The notes below the pieces were generated by a model, which was given only the letters and a program-made list of their open reading frames with translations, searched no databases and was not told the DNA's origin. The position numbers were made by a program, and so were the translations under genes. Of a stretch of DNA of 64,000 nucleotides, positions 8,715 through 22,632 are shown in pieces. Position 1 is the stretch's first letter. Every line of letters starts with the position of its first letter. The stretch covers positions 15,809,784-15,873,783 of the forward strand of contig OZ024808.1 of NCBI GenBank assembly GCA_964017045.1, given 5' to 3'. This stretch comes from Omphiscola glabra. Its lineage: Eukaryota > Mollusca > Gastropoda > Lymnaeidae.

Positions 8715-11700
8715 GGTTCTGTCGGATTTTTAAAAAAATTGAATTGCGATTGGATGACATTTTCACAACACATTCACATACACACTAGTTCAATTTTTCT
8801 GCATTCTTTATCACCTAATACAGACCTAATAGTTTATTTAGCAAACAGTGAAAAAGTATTTTCATAAAAATGTACATTTATTTAAGTTCCCTGAAAACAT
8901 TTCAAACATAAATTTAGGTCTGACCCTGAATGAGAAGCAAACGGGGTTCACCTCCAAATAAGAACGGTGCTCCTTGATGACTGAAATAATGTTGACATTT
9001 CATTGTGCGTTGACGGTGCTGGAGTTGCTGTCTCTTGTAAATTACTGTGAATATCTTGATCAGAAGATTGTACCAAATTTTATGACCGTGCCTTATTTTA
9101 ATAGGTTACATAGAAGATTACAAATATCATTGAACCCTTATTTCTCTAATAGGGACATAATGGTAACTCCCATATGACTCATGCCGTATGATGACTGAAA
9201 GTATTGGCTAAACAACTTTATTAGGTTCACGATATTATAATTTTTTGTTAAAGTCAAGCCATTATGAATTTAATTAATTTTCACAGTTGGGAATAAGGGT
9301 GTTGTTCATGTTTTTAGAGTTAGCAGATCGGTTTTTCACAAATTCTTAATATTATTAAAAATAAAATTGCTGGCAATATTTATTTTGCAAGATTCTTTAA
9401 ATTTAAATGCCTGTAGTGGAGACCGGGGGGGGGGGGGGGGGTCTGCACTGAGACTTAGGGCAAACTTATCGTCAATCAGGTTCAAAGCCTGTTTGAACAT
9501 GGAGTCCAGCCATATATTCCTTTCTTCACGTACACCACCAAGTCTATACAAAACACATAACTTCACGACACAAGAAGTGGGGCAATATAAACCACCATTA
9601 TTTTCTCCAGTGTTTAATAATTTTAAATATTTAAAAATAGAAGGTGATTGTTCCATCCTTGTTAGAAGGCTACCTGTTTGGTGATGTAATGATTAGAAGG
9701 CTACCTGTTTGGTGATGCAATGATGATGCTGTGGACATTTATGAGATCAAAAGTACATCAGTTTTTATTTGAAGTCCTGTCCCTTTTTCTTTACAAGGTG
9801 CACTTTAATAATTTTATTTCATTTATGTTTTCAAACAAAACTATTCAAAGTATATTTACAAAAAACTATTGTCGTCCTTTCTAATCCATTTACAGGCTCA
9901 TTTCAGAACCAAAATTCTGAAAATCAATTGAGAAATACAAAAAAAAAATTTTAGGAAGTTTTACATTTAACATATTTACACATTAAATTAATGCAGAGGT
10001 TCCCAACCTGCAAAGAAAGTGGCCCCCATTACTTAAAATTAAACAAAGATTTTAATGAGGTGAAAGAAAATACATTTTTTTGCTTCAGTACAATAAAATG
10101 ATATCAATCAAAATAAGTTTAACTTATGAAAGATTGGATGATGATTGAAATTGTAATTCACCATCAAACTTCAAAACTCTTGGTTGAATTTTCGTTAATG
10201 CTAACCAGCATTTAATCTGTTTTTTGCTTTTTTTAAATTTCAAATAAAGAAGAGTTGACAATCTGGTCTCAGACATTTGCTGACAGATTACATTGGTAAA
10301 TTGCAATATAATATAATTATTTGAATTTATTGTATCTGTCCTTTAAGGATGGCAAACATGGGTTTGGAATCTGTATTTTAATGGAATTCTGGTGTTCTGT
10401 CCTTTCATTACTTTTTTTATTATACAAGATAAGATTAAGACTAAGGGAAAAGATGGAAAAGAGTTCAAGATACCAGTTTTGTCCTTTTTTTTAAATTTAA
10501 ATAATGTATCACATGTTAGTGTTAGCACCAAGGAACAATGGGGGGTTTAGTTTGGCTTGTGCTATTCAGTGCTCTTAACACTTTTTTTTTTTAAACAATA
10601 GATTGATTTACATGGATGTATATATTGACATATTTATATTTAGAAGCCTTAAGAAAATTTAACTTTTATGCAATCAGACTGCTGTTAGCTCTGATATTTT
10701 CTTAAAGTTAAAGCTGTGAGTCTCACCAAGGGCTGTACAAACAATCAAATCCTATTTAAGTATTTTATTTGTAAAGCTGTTTACAGCTAATCAGTGCTGA
10801 TGCTGAATTGTTTCTACATAATAATAATATTAAAACTTCTAGATTTAAATAATTTCCTTCCGACTTGAAAATTATCTGTCTCTCATATAGTCTAAAGGAT
10901 TTTTTTTAATAAATAATGTTTATATCTCATTGAATTATCTTTATTTCTTAAGTTGCTATATGAATTATTTTATTCCTTTATGACTTACATAAACGATTCA
11001 CTTGCTGAGTAAAAAAAAAAAGGGAAACCATTCTTACTTTTTTAAAAATAAATATTTTTTTACTTTTTTTTAAAAAAAGAGAAGAGTACTTTTTGAATAA
11101 TTATGGTGGCTTCCCTTTATTTTGTCATGGAGATGGTTAAAACAGATTTTGTGAAATAACTAGCTTGTGTGTCAGTGCAGTGAAAACTCAGTCTTCCATT
11201 GACATTTGTGTAGCAATTCTTCAAGATTGTAGCAAAGAAATGACCTGATATCTTGAGATGAAACTATAAAAAATGATTGATTGATTTAGATTTTTCCTTG
11301 CAGACCTGTTTACCCTCAAACTCTTAAAATGGTACAATATCATCACAAAATCGTTCAATACATTATCTTAATGGTAAAAAATATACATACAGTATATATA
11401 ATGTATACACCTCAAAATCATACATTGTATGCCAAAATCGTAAGAGTAAACAGGTCTGTCCTTGTTATATCACTTTCTTTCTAAATTGTTCATTGAGACC
11501 ATTCTTTTATCTGTTAAATGGAATATAAATGATTCTTGGTTCAGTGTGTCTGGAGGTAAGTTTGCAATTGGATAGAAAATTGAAAATGTTAATACAGTAA
11601 GGTTGGGGCTTTCTTTATGTTTCATTCTAGTGACTAGTTGTGTATAACTGGCTGTTTGTTGGGTTTTTTTTTGTTTTTTGTTTTTTGAGAGCAAAAATAG

Positions 11701-13823
11701 ATAGCAGACAGCTTATTATATTGTTAGTTGTCTGCTCAATGTTGTATGGATTTTACACAAAATATTTTCATGATCAGTAAAAAAAAATTAAAAATTCCTA
11801 TAAATTATAATGTTGCTACTGTTCTAATTTACTATTACTAATAGAGGACAATTCCAGATGTAATTAAAACCTTTTTTTTAACCGCAGTGAACTAAATGAG
11901 AACAAACATGAAACATTATATGAATGGTTAACATTTTACTCTTTAGTATATTGAAATAATCATAAATTTTCAACGATATTTGCCTTGTAAATAAATATCA
12001 CAATCCGTCCATTAATCAGTTGTTAAGTTAGGTCTCATTTAAAACTTTAAACATGTTTCTAATAGTTCTTCTGATCCATCCATAAATAAGTGATTACAAA
12101 GTGAATTCCTCTTTATGAAGCCAAGGGCATTAGAGGAATTTATTGTAGTGTAGCTATTTCCCCAGTTCTTTCTTGAACTTAAGAGTAATCATAGTTTACT
12201 TAATTTTAACTTAATAAATATACTTGTATTTTTAGGTGTAATTTTTTTCTAGATTCAATTTTTGTGTCATAACAAAATATTTTTGCAATAAGTTGTTACA
12301 GCTGTATTTTTTTAATTGTGTCTAGCAATGCTTTAAACTGTCACTCTATTACCTAGATGTAAATATTGGAGAGAAATTTTATGATAAAAAAATATTTATA
12401 AAATATATATATATTTATATAGATGTAAATTTCTTTTATTTATAAATAAATGAAATATGAAGAAAATCCAAAAGCATTAATTTGTTATCAATGTGATTGT
12501 GAATCTTTTCATTTTTGTTTCAGAATTAATCTTTTTCTCTACTCACTTAAAACAGGTTTAGGTTGTTCTACCACTTACATTTAATTAAAATGACGCTACC
12601 CAGGGTCTGCATAATGGGTACCAACTAGAAAATGTGAACCCTAAAAGAAGCGAGATCTCACCGGGAACAGGATCATATCTATGATTTAAACCAATATGTC
12701 CGCAGCTCGCATTAATTCTTAACAAGTTTTTTATTTTCACAGTTAAATACTTGTAAACTTGTTTCCCTTTCACGTGTTTTGTTACCAGTTCGTCTGCCTT
12801 TTTAAAAAAAAAATTCAGTACCGGGTCCTGTCACAATGGTTGCACCTCGGAACAATAGCCCTAGCTACCGGTACAATACTATATAATAGGTGAGGGAGGC
12901 ATCCTCTGACGTTTCATGATGGTTTATGTCAATACAAGGGATACGTAGCCTGGGAAACCAAGTGGACTTCAGGAGGGGGTGTTTGTGAATAGGGGATCAC
13001 GAATGAGTTAGAGTAATGAGTTTTGTTGTCGGCTGTGGAATGTAAATCGAACTTTGTAGAAAATCTAGAAACTAAATGAAACTTGTAAAAAGTAATTCTC
13101 CATTACTGAGAAACATGGCCACCAAGAGGATAATTAATTGCTGGAAACAAGACTAAAAATGGGCCCCATTAATTTCACATGTATAATGTATTAATTACAT
13201 TTAAACATACTTGAAAAAAAATATATATATAAAAGAGGTTAGGGACTGTTGATCTGCCAGTAATTTTGATTTCTTCTAGAGGAAGCTGAACTTTTCAGAA
13301 ATGTTCACTGAAATCACTGAAGCATTGAAACGAACAGTGAGTCCACCTATAACATTACATAGACGATCATCTTTCTGAAATATGCTTCCCCAGGGGATTC
13401 ATCCACTTCATCTTGCTTAGACAAATCTGCTTCTTCAGTGGTAAATTTATCGTGGAACCCTTTTCTTGTGCGTTTAGCTTCATTGCAGGTTCCAGAAAGT
13501 TTCACTTCTATGCACAAATTAAGTTTAAAGAGGGGCCCCTGTGGGGTTCCATTCTTTTAGGTGCATTTTAGTTTTACCTTGAATAAGGGGACGTAATAAA
13601 AATCAGAATAATGGAGTGGAACTTTAAAAGTTGTCCCATTAAAATCTGTTTAAAAATTTCGGAGATCTAACATATTACATTATAGAACTTTCTACAATAT
13701 TCTGGACCAGGCCAAAATGGAGTGCATATTATTAATAATAAAATTAAGCTAAAATTTAAATAATCCACCAATATTTAAATATGCATTAAGACGAAAATAG
13801 CTTCAAAGCGTGGCATATGTCCA
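8715..13823. other. AT-rich intergenic region without supported genes
   Basis: No ORF has domain content or splice signals that I can support. It holds a 17-base poly-G run (9425-9441), a two-copy 31-bp duplication (about 9661-9725) and many A/T homopolymers. No tRNA-like cloverleaf was noticed. Confidence 0.6.
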
Positions 13824-14000
13824 CAGTGGCGTAGTGAGGGGAGGCAAGGGTGGGGCATCATGCCCCAGGCGCTACTCACAATGGGGCGCCAAATGGTATA
13901 TTTTACTATAATATTGTATGGTTTTCGAATAAGGGGGGGGGGGGGGGGGCGCTAAAAAGGTATTGTGCCCCGGGCGCGAGTTAAGCTCGCTACGCCACTG
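13824..14000. mobile_element. hAT-type MITE (177 bp) with 8-bp target duplication
   Basis: The ends are CAGTGGCGTAGTGAG and CTCGCTACGCCACTG, imperfect terminal inverted repeats. The element is flanked by TATGTCCA on both sides (13816-13823 and 14001-14008), a perfect 8-bp target-site duplication as hAT transposases make. It contains a 17-base poly-G tract. There is no coding capacity. Confidence 0.88.
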
Positions 14001-14008
14001 TATGTCCA

Positions 14009-17000
14009 TCAATTCACATAGAAGTAGAAGCCTATACTTTTGTCTAAGCATACTAGTATTTAGTATAGCTTATCATATCCATTCAGGATCCCTCTAGAAT
14101 TTTACAGAACGTTCGATAATTTAAAAGGCTAGATCTATGGAAATTTTAAACTGATTCTAATGGGACAACGTTTAATTTTGAACTCCATGATTTTTATAGG
14201 GCCCCTTATCTCAGGCATAACTAAAACGGTACACTAATGAAATACGGGGGTCACTCTTTTTAACTTAAAAGAAGAATGGTTATAGTTATGGCACTTAGTA
14301 ATAGAATTATGTTTCTTATTCGAAAAATAATTACGTAGAAAAGCCATTGATCATAAGTTTCGAGGAGGTTATTAAATTTAATCTATAATGTTCCAGAAAG
14401 TTCTATAGTGTTACCGGTACATAAGGATATATAGTGGGATCTAATAGCTTATTGAAATATCATTTCATTTTTTTTTTCAACTTAGTGTGATTGTGAATGT
14501 TCCATAACCGCCATTGATGTGATTGTGAATGTTCCATTACCACCATTGATGTGTTAAATCATCTTAATAGTTGGTATTTAAGACATTTAAAACAATTTTC
14601 AAAGAACAAAATAAACTGGTCTTACTACAGCATGAATTTTATTTTCACCAAAATCAGTCTGTAACAGTGAAATGTTTGTGTTCACATTATGCTGTTGATA
14701 GGCATACTGAAATAATTCCCCATTTTAAAGGAGGATCCATTAGGAAAGAATTCATCCCAGCATTAGTGGATAAAAGAAGCAAGTGGAACCTCACATAAGT
14801 ATAAATCTAGAATTATCAATTTAAACATTATAGGAATGTTTAAATGAAATATGTGAGAGCTTGATTGAATGACAGCTTGCAAGGCAAGGTTGGGTTCACA
14901 ATGTGTTTGCAAATCAAAGGCTTGTATTTGTTACCGGTATTAATATTTAATGTTAACAGTTATACAGTAACTTACCTTACTAGTAAGCTACAAACTAACA
15001 TCTAATATTTTAAACAATCGTAGGGAAAAATTGTTCTCTTAAAAATAAAACATGCATTTAAATCAAATTTTACAAGAATATGAATTTATAATAATGTACA
15101 GTTTGTCTAAGTCTAAGAAATATTCACTTTATTACAGTCATATACTTCAATTATAATATGTATTAAAAACCATTTTAGATTTAAAAATTCAAAACTGAAA
15201 ATTATTTACAGAAAAATAAAAAATTGTAAAATTTACATTATTTTTTTTAGACTATAATAATTTATAGTTAACGGACTCAATTTTGTGAAATATGGTCAGT
15301 CAAAGAGAAGCAACCATTAAAATTAACAGATGATTTTAAGACGGTAGCGATAACTTCCCATTAAATATAATTTGGTTTATACGATTTAATAAAGCTAACT
15401 CTTGTTACCTCGGTTGAAGATCGTATTATCTTAGTTGTTGTTACTGAAAGATTTTCTAAGGGTATGGAATTTGTTTGCGTTTTGAATAACTTCGCCAAAA
15501 TTATTTTGTTTGACTTTAAAGGCTGCTGTCTATTCGGACGCGGGATTCAGACCCATAAAAGAGTGAGAGGTTGGGTTTATTAAAAAAATATTACTGTTGA
15601 GTTTGTAAGACAAAATGATTATTATATGTTAAATTATAAATGTATTTCTTGCTACATTTCAAGAGATATATAATTGTAATGTATATATATTTTTTGTAAT
15701 ATTAAAACTGAGTTCTCTGTCATATTTTTTTTCAATTCATCCCATCAATCAGTCTGTTCTGGTTTATTATGACACTTGTATTTCACCCACTGTTTTACTT
15801 TGTAACCTGAATCTCATGTTTCATTTGATAAGCATTAAATTAAGACTTTCTAGATTTACCCTTGTGTAAATATGTTGTCTTGTAAAGGACGTATGCAGTG
15901 TCAGTCATCAAATGTTTTTGGTATTAGATGGTGTAGTTGGAAAGGTACATTCACACTGCAGATTTACTTGGATTCTGAACTTTCTGTGACAACAAGCTGC
16001 TCACTATGCGAGCTACTCTCACTACGAGCTACTCACTATCTGAGCTGCTCTCTATACAAGCTACCCGCTGCCATAAAAATGTGGCCTTTTCATTGGTTTT
16101 TATCATTTATAGTGTCACAGTACAGTGTCTGCAGGCAAGTTATAGAAACAATCCATCATGTTTTGTTCAATGCTCAACAAATGTTTGTGTTTAAGTTATC
16201 CCAGTAAAAAATTGGCAGTGTGAACGTACCTTTAGACTTTGCATATATACCCTTGTAAATATGTTGTCTGGTATCAGTTAAGGATGTGTGATATTGTATA
16301 TATTGTTGGTCATCAAATGATAACACTCAAATTGTGCACAAAAAAAGTTTAATTATTTGGCAACCATCCATATAATTTTTTATTTCCGAGATCTTGAGTA
16401 TGTTCTTGATCTGATCTTTAAAAAAAATATTTTTATGTTACAGGAGAAGTTTGAAATCCAGTCATTCTATAGAATGTTTGACTATCTCATAAGTTTTGCC
16501 AAATATCCAGGCATTCTATAGAATGTTTGACTATTGCATACGTTTTGCCAAATAATTGCAAACTTTATAAAGTATATTATATCATAGAAATTACAAGAAT
16601 ACTTTCAAATACTGGTATGGGGAATTCTTTCTGCCCTAAAACAACTCACAATCCCACAAAGGTTTTATTCTCAAATGTTATCCATGTCCATATCCATGAT
16701 GGCCAAATGGCAATGCCAACAGACAAATGGGATTCTACCAATATGTTAAAAATATCTATGGCTAAATGTTGACCATCACATAGCTGCGTAGCAATTTTGA
16801 CTTTTTGGAAAATAGAAGTTGTAAATGATGAGGTGAAACTGTTTGCAAAATATTGTTTTAAAGTGGCATCACTTCGTAGAGGAATTGATAAATCATATAA
16901 AATGAAACGGATGTTTATAATGTGCACAACTCATTGAAATAAAAAAAACTCCCAATCAAAAATACAACAAAAAACAAATTGCTGGATTAAAATTTATTTT

Positions 17001-20000
17001 CAATACAATTGATTAAATTTGAAGCACATTTAATAACATTCTGTGCATGACAAACAAAAATAAAATATTTTTAGCATAATTATAAATGCCAAAGAACCAT
17101 ATTAATTTGATGTTAACATCATTGAATATTTAAACTTTCAGAGCATTGTTACAACAAATTATTAGAAACACAAAAGGTTTAATGAAACTTTGGCCAATTT
17201 TATTTAAACTTTAAACATGAAAGTTTGGAATAAACTTTATTTAATCAAGGACTTAAGGAAACTCAAAACAACTCAAATATATATATATATTAATCTTGAT
17301 TGAAAGAGATTGAATCTGAATAAATAATCTGGGTTCATTTGTAAAAAAAAAATCTTATTGAACATTTTATTCCATTATAGAATTATTTGAGAAACACAAT
17401 TAACTTGATAGTCCCATCTTGATAAAGACATCCAGAAGTAGAAGAGATATCATGTCATTGTCAAGACAAAAAGTAGATAACTGCTGTAAGTATTAACAAT
17501 AAACCTACAAAACAGTTGCATATTTCCTCTAAAGAAATAGAAAAACAATATAGAAATGCAAGTTAAGAAATAAAAGTGTTTGGTTTTGCAAAATTTAGTG
17601 TAAGTGTTTCGAATGACATATTTTTCCTAATTGAGATTAAAGTTAAAGCAAAAACTTTGGTATTGAGATTCTGGAAGAATTTGATTTTGATAACTAGAAA
17701 TTTGAATGAGCGCAAAATTTAAAAGTAAATGTTTTAACAGCAAACGAAACAATGTTCAAAATTTAGGTCGTCAACAATGTATGATATTTACATAGAAATT
17801 ATTTCTAAACACTACATTATGGCCAATGCTATACTTCAAGAAATTGAATAACCAAACTATTGAATTATTAAACAGTTTTTGAGCCCACATAATATTATCC
17901 AGCTGGAGCTAAATTCTATACAAAAATATTAGATTACATGATTATTATAAATATTAAAATCATTATAAATTTTTTAAGAGGTGGGGGGGGGGGGGGGGGG
18001 GTATTTGTGCAAGTCAAGACAAATGTGCAATCTAAAATTAAAATTCTTTCAACAATTTTAGTTTTTTGTTTTTTTTTTTAAATGGCTAAACTTAACATTA
18101 ATGTTCTTCTTTAGGATAGGTACAACTGACCCCATTAACTTGAATGAGTTTAACATATGCTATTTGAAATGTTATTTTTGTCATTCTTACTCTCATGATT
18201 TCCCAATGGATCTTCATTTATTTTACATCTTTAGTTGTCAACAATTTCAAAGGCACATATCTATGAGCATCAAACAATGATTTCATCAGATTTTACATAA
18301 CTCTATTGTCTTAATTTTTTGTATAAAGATTATGATTATGACTAAGGATTGGGAAAGAGATTAATATGCATAAAAACCTCTGATCACAAATATAATTATA
18401 ATGTTTGACAATTATAACAAATAAAAGAATATCCAAAACAGACATTCAATTTCAATGAAAAAATAAGGAAGGGAAATAGCCAACAGCAATTATAATAAAA
18501 AGCAGAATCAATGTTTTAAAAAACAAAAAATTAAGAAAATCTGGCCAGATCATCATGTTTTCCCCCATTGATGTAAAGACTATATTTCTTGATGTAATGG
18601 ATGATGTTCTTTAGACCCAAGACAAAGCGTATGTAAATAAAATGTGCCACCACATTCCATGTGTAAAAATAAGGTGTGTGTGTATTTGGAGAATTAATGC
18701 CAAAATTGGTTGAAATGTCCCAATGCTACTACCTTTGTTGCTTTAATGCTGACTGTTTTAGTTAAACTACTTTCTTTAAGCCTGTAGAGTTAGTTGCTTA
18801 TTATTAAAAATCTTGCCCCCTTCATACAAGCCCTGTTTCAGAGATGTATATTTAATGCATTTTTTTAAAAAAAGGGAGGGGGTGGGGGTGAGCAAGAAGT
18901 TTCTTCAAAGCAAATGATAGACAAAACTGCACCCATCTGAACTACAACTGAGCTTTTAGTAGGCGATTTCAACAGCTGGTGAAGCAGCAAAAAAATAGAA
19001 AATTTGACTGAATTTCAAAAAAGATAGCAATTTTAATGATGCTGCATACATTAAAAGCCAGCAGGCTGTAAACTTCTTGGGAAGAACTAAAATCTCATGG
19101 AAACTTCAAGGACTGCGGTCAGTATTTGTTACCTAACATTTGGTCAGTATTTGTTACCTAACATTTGGTCAGTATTTGTTACCTAACATTTGTAACAATT
19201 TCATTTTAAGATGAAAAAGCAGGAAACTAATTTCTGTAAAATTTCTCACCAATCCAAATATCAACCCAAATAAAAAGAAAAACTATAGCAAAAAAATTAA
19301 ATAGATACAAAGCAGTTTAAACAAAGCCTGGCAGTGTTAGGGTAGGCAGCAAAGGGTTAAAATCAAGCAAGACAGCATCCTTCAAAACTAATGGAACAGA
19401 TAAATGCAAGATACCACCGCAGTATCATAGAACTTGACTAAGTAGCAGAGATAAAATGGCGGGGTAAAGCCAAATCCAAAACAAAGGATATTATACTCAG
19501 TTTTCTATTCACAAATCCTAAAAAAAGTTACTTCACTATCAGTGAGTCAAGATGAAATGAGGGACAAGGAAGAGCTCATCAGAACATCTAGCACAATAAG
19601 GCAGTGTTGGTCCATGCATGCATATTTTATTTCATTTCCTGTCCATTTTAAGTTTATGTTTTTATATTTATTGGCTGTAGAACAAAAAGGGAAATAAATG
19701 TCAATAAAGTAAGAACAGAAAGAAAGAAAAAAACATGCAGATTAAAAAATAAAGTAAATAAATTTGTTAAATCTGGAAAAATTATGAAAAATTTAGCAAA
19801 ATACCAACACAAGCTACTTAATATTCATTTAGATTTTTTTCTTAAATTGAAAACTTAAGTCACGATTAGATTTTCCCTAATCAAACGAATATTGTAATAG
19901 AAATTTCCTAGCATATTTATTAATATTGTTAATTATTTAACGATGAGCACAAGCTTAACATGAGGTAAATGGATAATCTCCCTCTAGCCCATTTGAATGG

Positions 20001-20118
20001 TTAGTTACTACCGGTACTGAAGCCTGTTAAGTGTCCAGACAGATAAAGTTACTCAAGTTAGTTACAGTACCATGCTACTTCTAACAAAACATCTGCACAG
20101 ACAAGCATAATATGGACA
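14009..20118. other. AT-rich intergenic region with short tandem duplications
   Basis: No gene supported. Minor tandem duplications occur at about 14486-14553 (2 x 36 bp), 16461-16558 (2 x about 50 bp) and 19118-19192 (3 x 25 bp, GGTCAGTATTTGTTACC core). A 19-base poly-G tract lies at 17983-18001. Confidence 0.6.
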
Positions 20119-20957
20119 TTAACCCTTCTGGTACCGACCTACATTTTGCTCCAATAGCCTCTCAGTACCGGTTATTATTTTGATATCTATTCCCTGTGGC
20201 CCAGACATTATTTTGAAAAGAGCGAAAATTTGATAGTTTACAGATCAGCACAAAAAAATTCATAATCGGTTGATTTTCATAATTTAACAGGCAAAATAAA
20301 ATTCCACTATTCCCCTAGCGAATAACATTCTTCCCGAAACTATGGTGAAAGGTTTTATTCTCGTTTCTGTGTTTATATTAGATACCCTTTAAGTGGTCGT
20401 AAGTCGTCATCAATAGCGATAGGTAGCACCATGGAAACAACGAAATTCAGATCCGCACAGAAAATTCAGTAATTGGTAGATTTTCATAATTTAAAAAGCA
20501 AAATAAAATTTAACTATTCCCCTAACGAATAAGCATTCTGCCCGAGACTATGGTAAAAGGTTATATCGTCGTTTTGGTATTTATATTGACACCCCTCTAT
20601 GTTGCGTAAGTCGTCATTAATTCCGCTAGGTGGCGCCACGGAAACAACAAATTCAGATTAATTATAAGTTAATACAAAAAATTCAGTAATTGGTTTATTT
20701 TCATAATTTAAAAAGCCAAATAAAATTCGACTATTCCCCTAACGAATAAACATTCTGCCCGAGACTAAGGTGAAAGGTTATAGCCTCGTTTTTTTGTGTT
20801 TATATTGGATAACCCTCTATGTGGCAAATAGACGCGCTTGGGCCGCAGGGAAAAAATCGGCTGGGGAAAAAATCGGCTGGTGAAAAAAGACGCGCTTGGG
20901 CTGTAGGGAAAAAAGTAGGTCACTGCAAAAAGACGCGCTGGGTACTGGAAGGGTTAA
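20119..20957. mobile_element. TTAA-flanked element (839 bp) with inverted termini, piggyBac-type MITE candidate
   Basis: It begins TTAACCCTTCTGGTACC and ends with the near-perfect inverse GGTACTGGAAGGGTTAA, so TTAA is present at both edges, the target used by piggyBac-like transposases. The interior holds three diverged tandem copies of about 210 bp. Shared landmarks are ACTATTCCCCTA, CGAATAA and GTAAGTCGTCAT. A GC-richer tail carries repeated GACGCGCT. No transposase is encoded. Confidence 0.78.
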
Positions 20958-22483
20958 AAAACACAGATCAACTTTTAGACCATATGTTGTTAGGGGAATG
21001 GAAGGGTTAGATGATTCATGATTTTTATTCACTATTTAGTTGTTTTTTTTCTCTCTATTTACAATTATTTTTAAAGTTAAAGAATTTGCTTTTCTTACTG
21101 AAAAATTGTTATTTGATAAGATTATTTATCAACAAGACATTGTTCCCACATCTTACTCTCTAAAATCCCTCATACTCTTATAGGACAAAGTGAGTACGTC
21201 TTCATGAGATTCTTTCATCTTACAGTTTTTTGTTTAGATTGTGAACAGGTTAGAGATTAATATTTCATACACGGTTGATGTAGTTCTGAAGAAATTTTGA
21301 CTCAACATCAAATCTTCTTATCAACGTAATTTTTGGAATGTTTTTTTAATAAATTTTAATAAATAGGTTGAGGAGGAAATAAAAGACTTATGTCATCAGC
21401 GATGCTGCAAATTTAGCTTTAGGATTTATATATATTATAATTATATATATAATATAAAGGCTATATTTTAATGTTTCAAGCACCACTTAAAAATCTACTT
21501 CTTTAACTAAAGATGGCTTCGTTTTATCCCAAACAAATTACAGCCTTTCAATGCTATGAAGATTTAAAGCAACATTATTTGAAGATGATGCTACAAGACT
21601 AACAACATTGTACAAACATTCAATACAGCCCAAAAGAGTCAAGTACAATACAATAGGGATAAATCAGAGTAAAATAGAGAGAGAATTTTGATCTTCAGCA
21701 AGGTTGAATTTTTTTTTTTTAATGCAACATAATAATTATCGCATTTAAACATGAGAATTTAGAGATGGCAATAAAAAATAGAAAAAATAAAATTGAAAAC
21801 AATTTATTTTGTTTGTATTGAAGCAATTATAAATGAATTCATCTTTTATTTTAAAGTTGTGTATTTGAGTATGTCTGTCTATCAAAAAAAAAAGTTTTTT
21901 TAAAAATATTTAAATGCAGCATTTGCACTTTGGAACTATTTCATGGTTTTTGATGTCACAGCATGTTGTGTAAGATGTCAACACAGAAATATTTTTATGT
22001 CAAAACTCCGTTTTAGCTAAATGAGGTATCCTAACTCTATCAAGTAAAGAATCTGTTAACCTAAATTAGATAGATCAATATCTAAACATCTGTAGTGAGG
22101 TGACATTGTGCAGTGATGGATACTGGAATAAACTGGCACTTCTCATCCAAATTGAGAGAGAGAAAACAAGACAACACATGAAATCTCTATGTATATAAAT
22201 GCTGATTATATTGAACCATCATCTCAGAGGAGCTGGGTGTCAAATGATTTATTTTGTATAGAGATAATTGAAAGTCATGTTGCAGTTGATATGACTTTCA
22301 AATCAACTCTAAATTTACCTGATAAATGTACCTCATCAAACTTATTTCATCAAAATATTTAGCAAAAACAAAATGGTTGCAGTCCTGAATATTATAAATG
22401 TCTTTCTTTGAAGGTAAAAAAAACACGTTGGCATCCAATCTTAGCAATATCATCCCCTCATAATCCCAGAAATCATTCTTTAA
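20958..22483 (-). other. Sequence downstream of the CUB/LDLa gene, probably including its 3' UTR
   Basis: AT-rich, no supported ORF. On the minus strand it directly follows the TAA stop at 22484-22486. A minus-strand AATAAA (plus-strand TTTATT at 22248-22253) lies about 230 bp after the stop; a longer 3' UTR cannot be excluded. Confidence 0.45.
22248..22253 (-). terminator. Candidate polyadenylation signal of the CUB/LDLa gene
   Basis: AATAAA on the minus strand about 230 bp downstream of the stop codon. Positional evidence only. Confidence 0.35.
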
Positions 22484-22632
22484 TTATGTCACAACTGGCC
22501 TGTCATCTCCCATCCTGCTATAGTTGCTTCCCGTCCCACGGATGCGGCGGTACAGCTTAGGCACAACGAAGTACAAAACGAGGCCTAGTAATATTCCAAT
22601 GAAGAGACAGGCCGGTACCCAACCGGATTTCA
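22484..22632 (-). CDS. CUB/LDLa gene exon 19: transmembrane helix, short tail, stop
   Basis: Acceptor with a long T tract, TTTCCCCAG. It encodes WVPACLFIGILLGLVLYFVV, then the basic stop-transfer KLYRRIR and a polar tail ending GDDRPVVT before TAA. This orients the protein as type I. Confidence 0.88.

Noticed and set aside
8376..8766. Minus-strand ORFs of about 100 codons rich in Cys, Trp and Tyr
   Set aside because: They coincide with a degenerate minisatellite and lack a signal or domain.
10700..12800. Possible small genes in the intergenic region
   Set aside because: Only short AT-rich ORFs without codon bias, domain or splice support.
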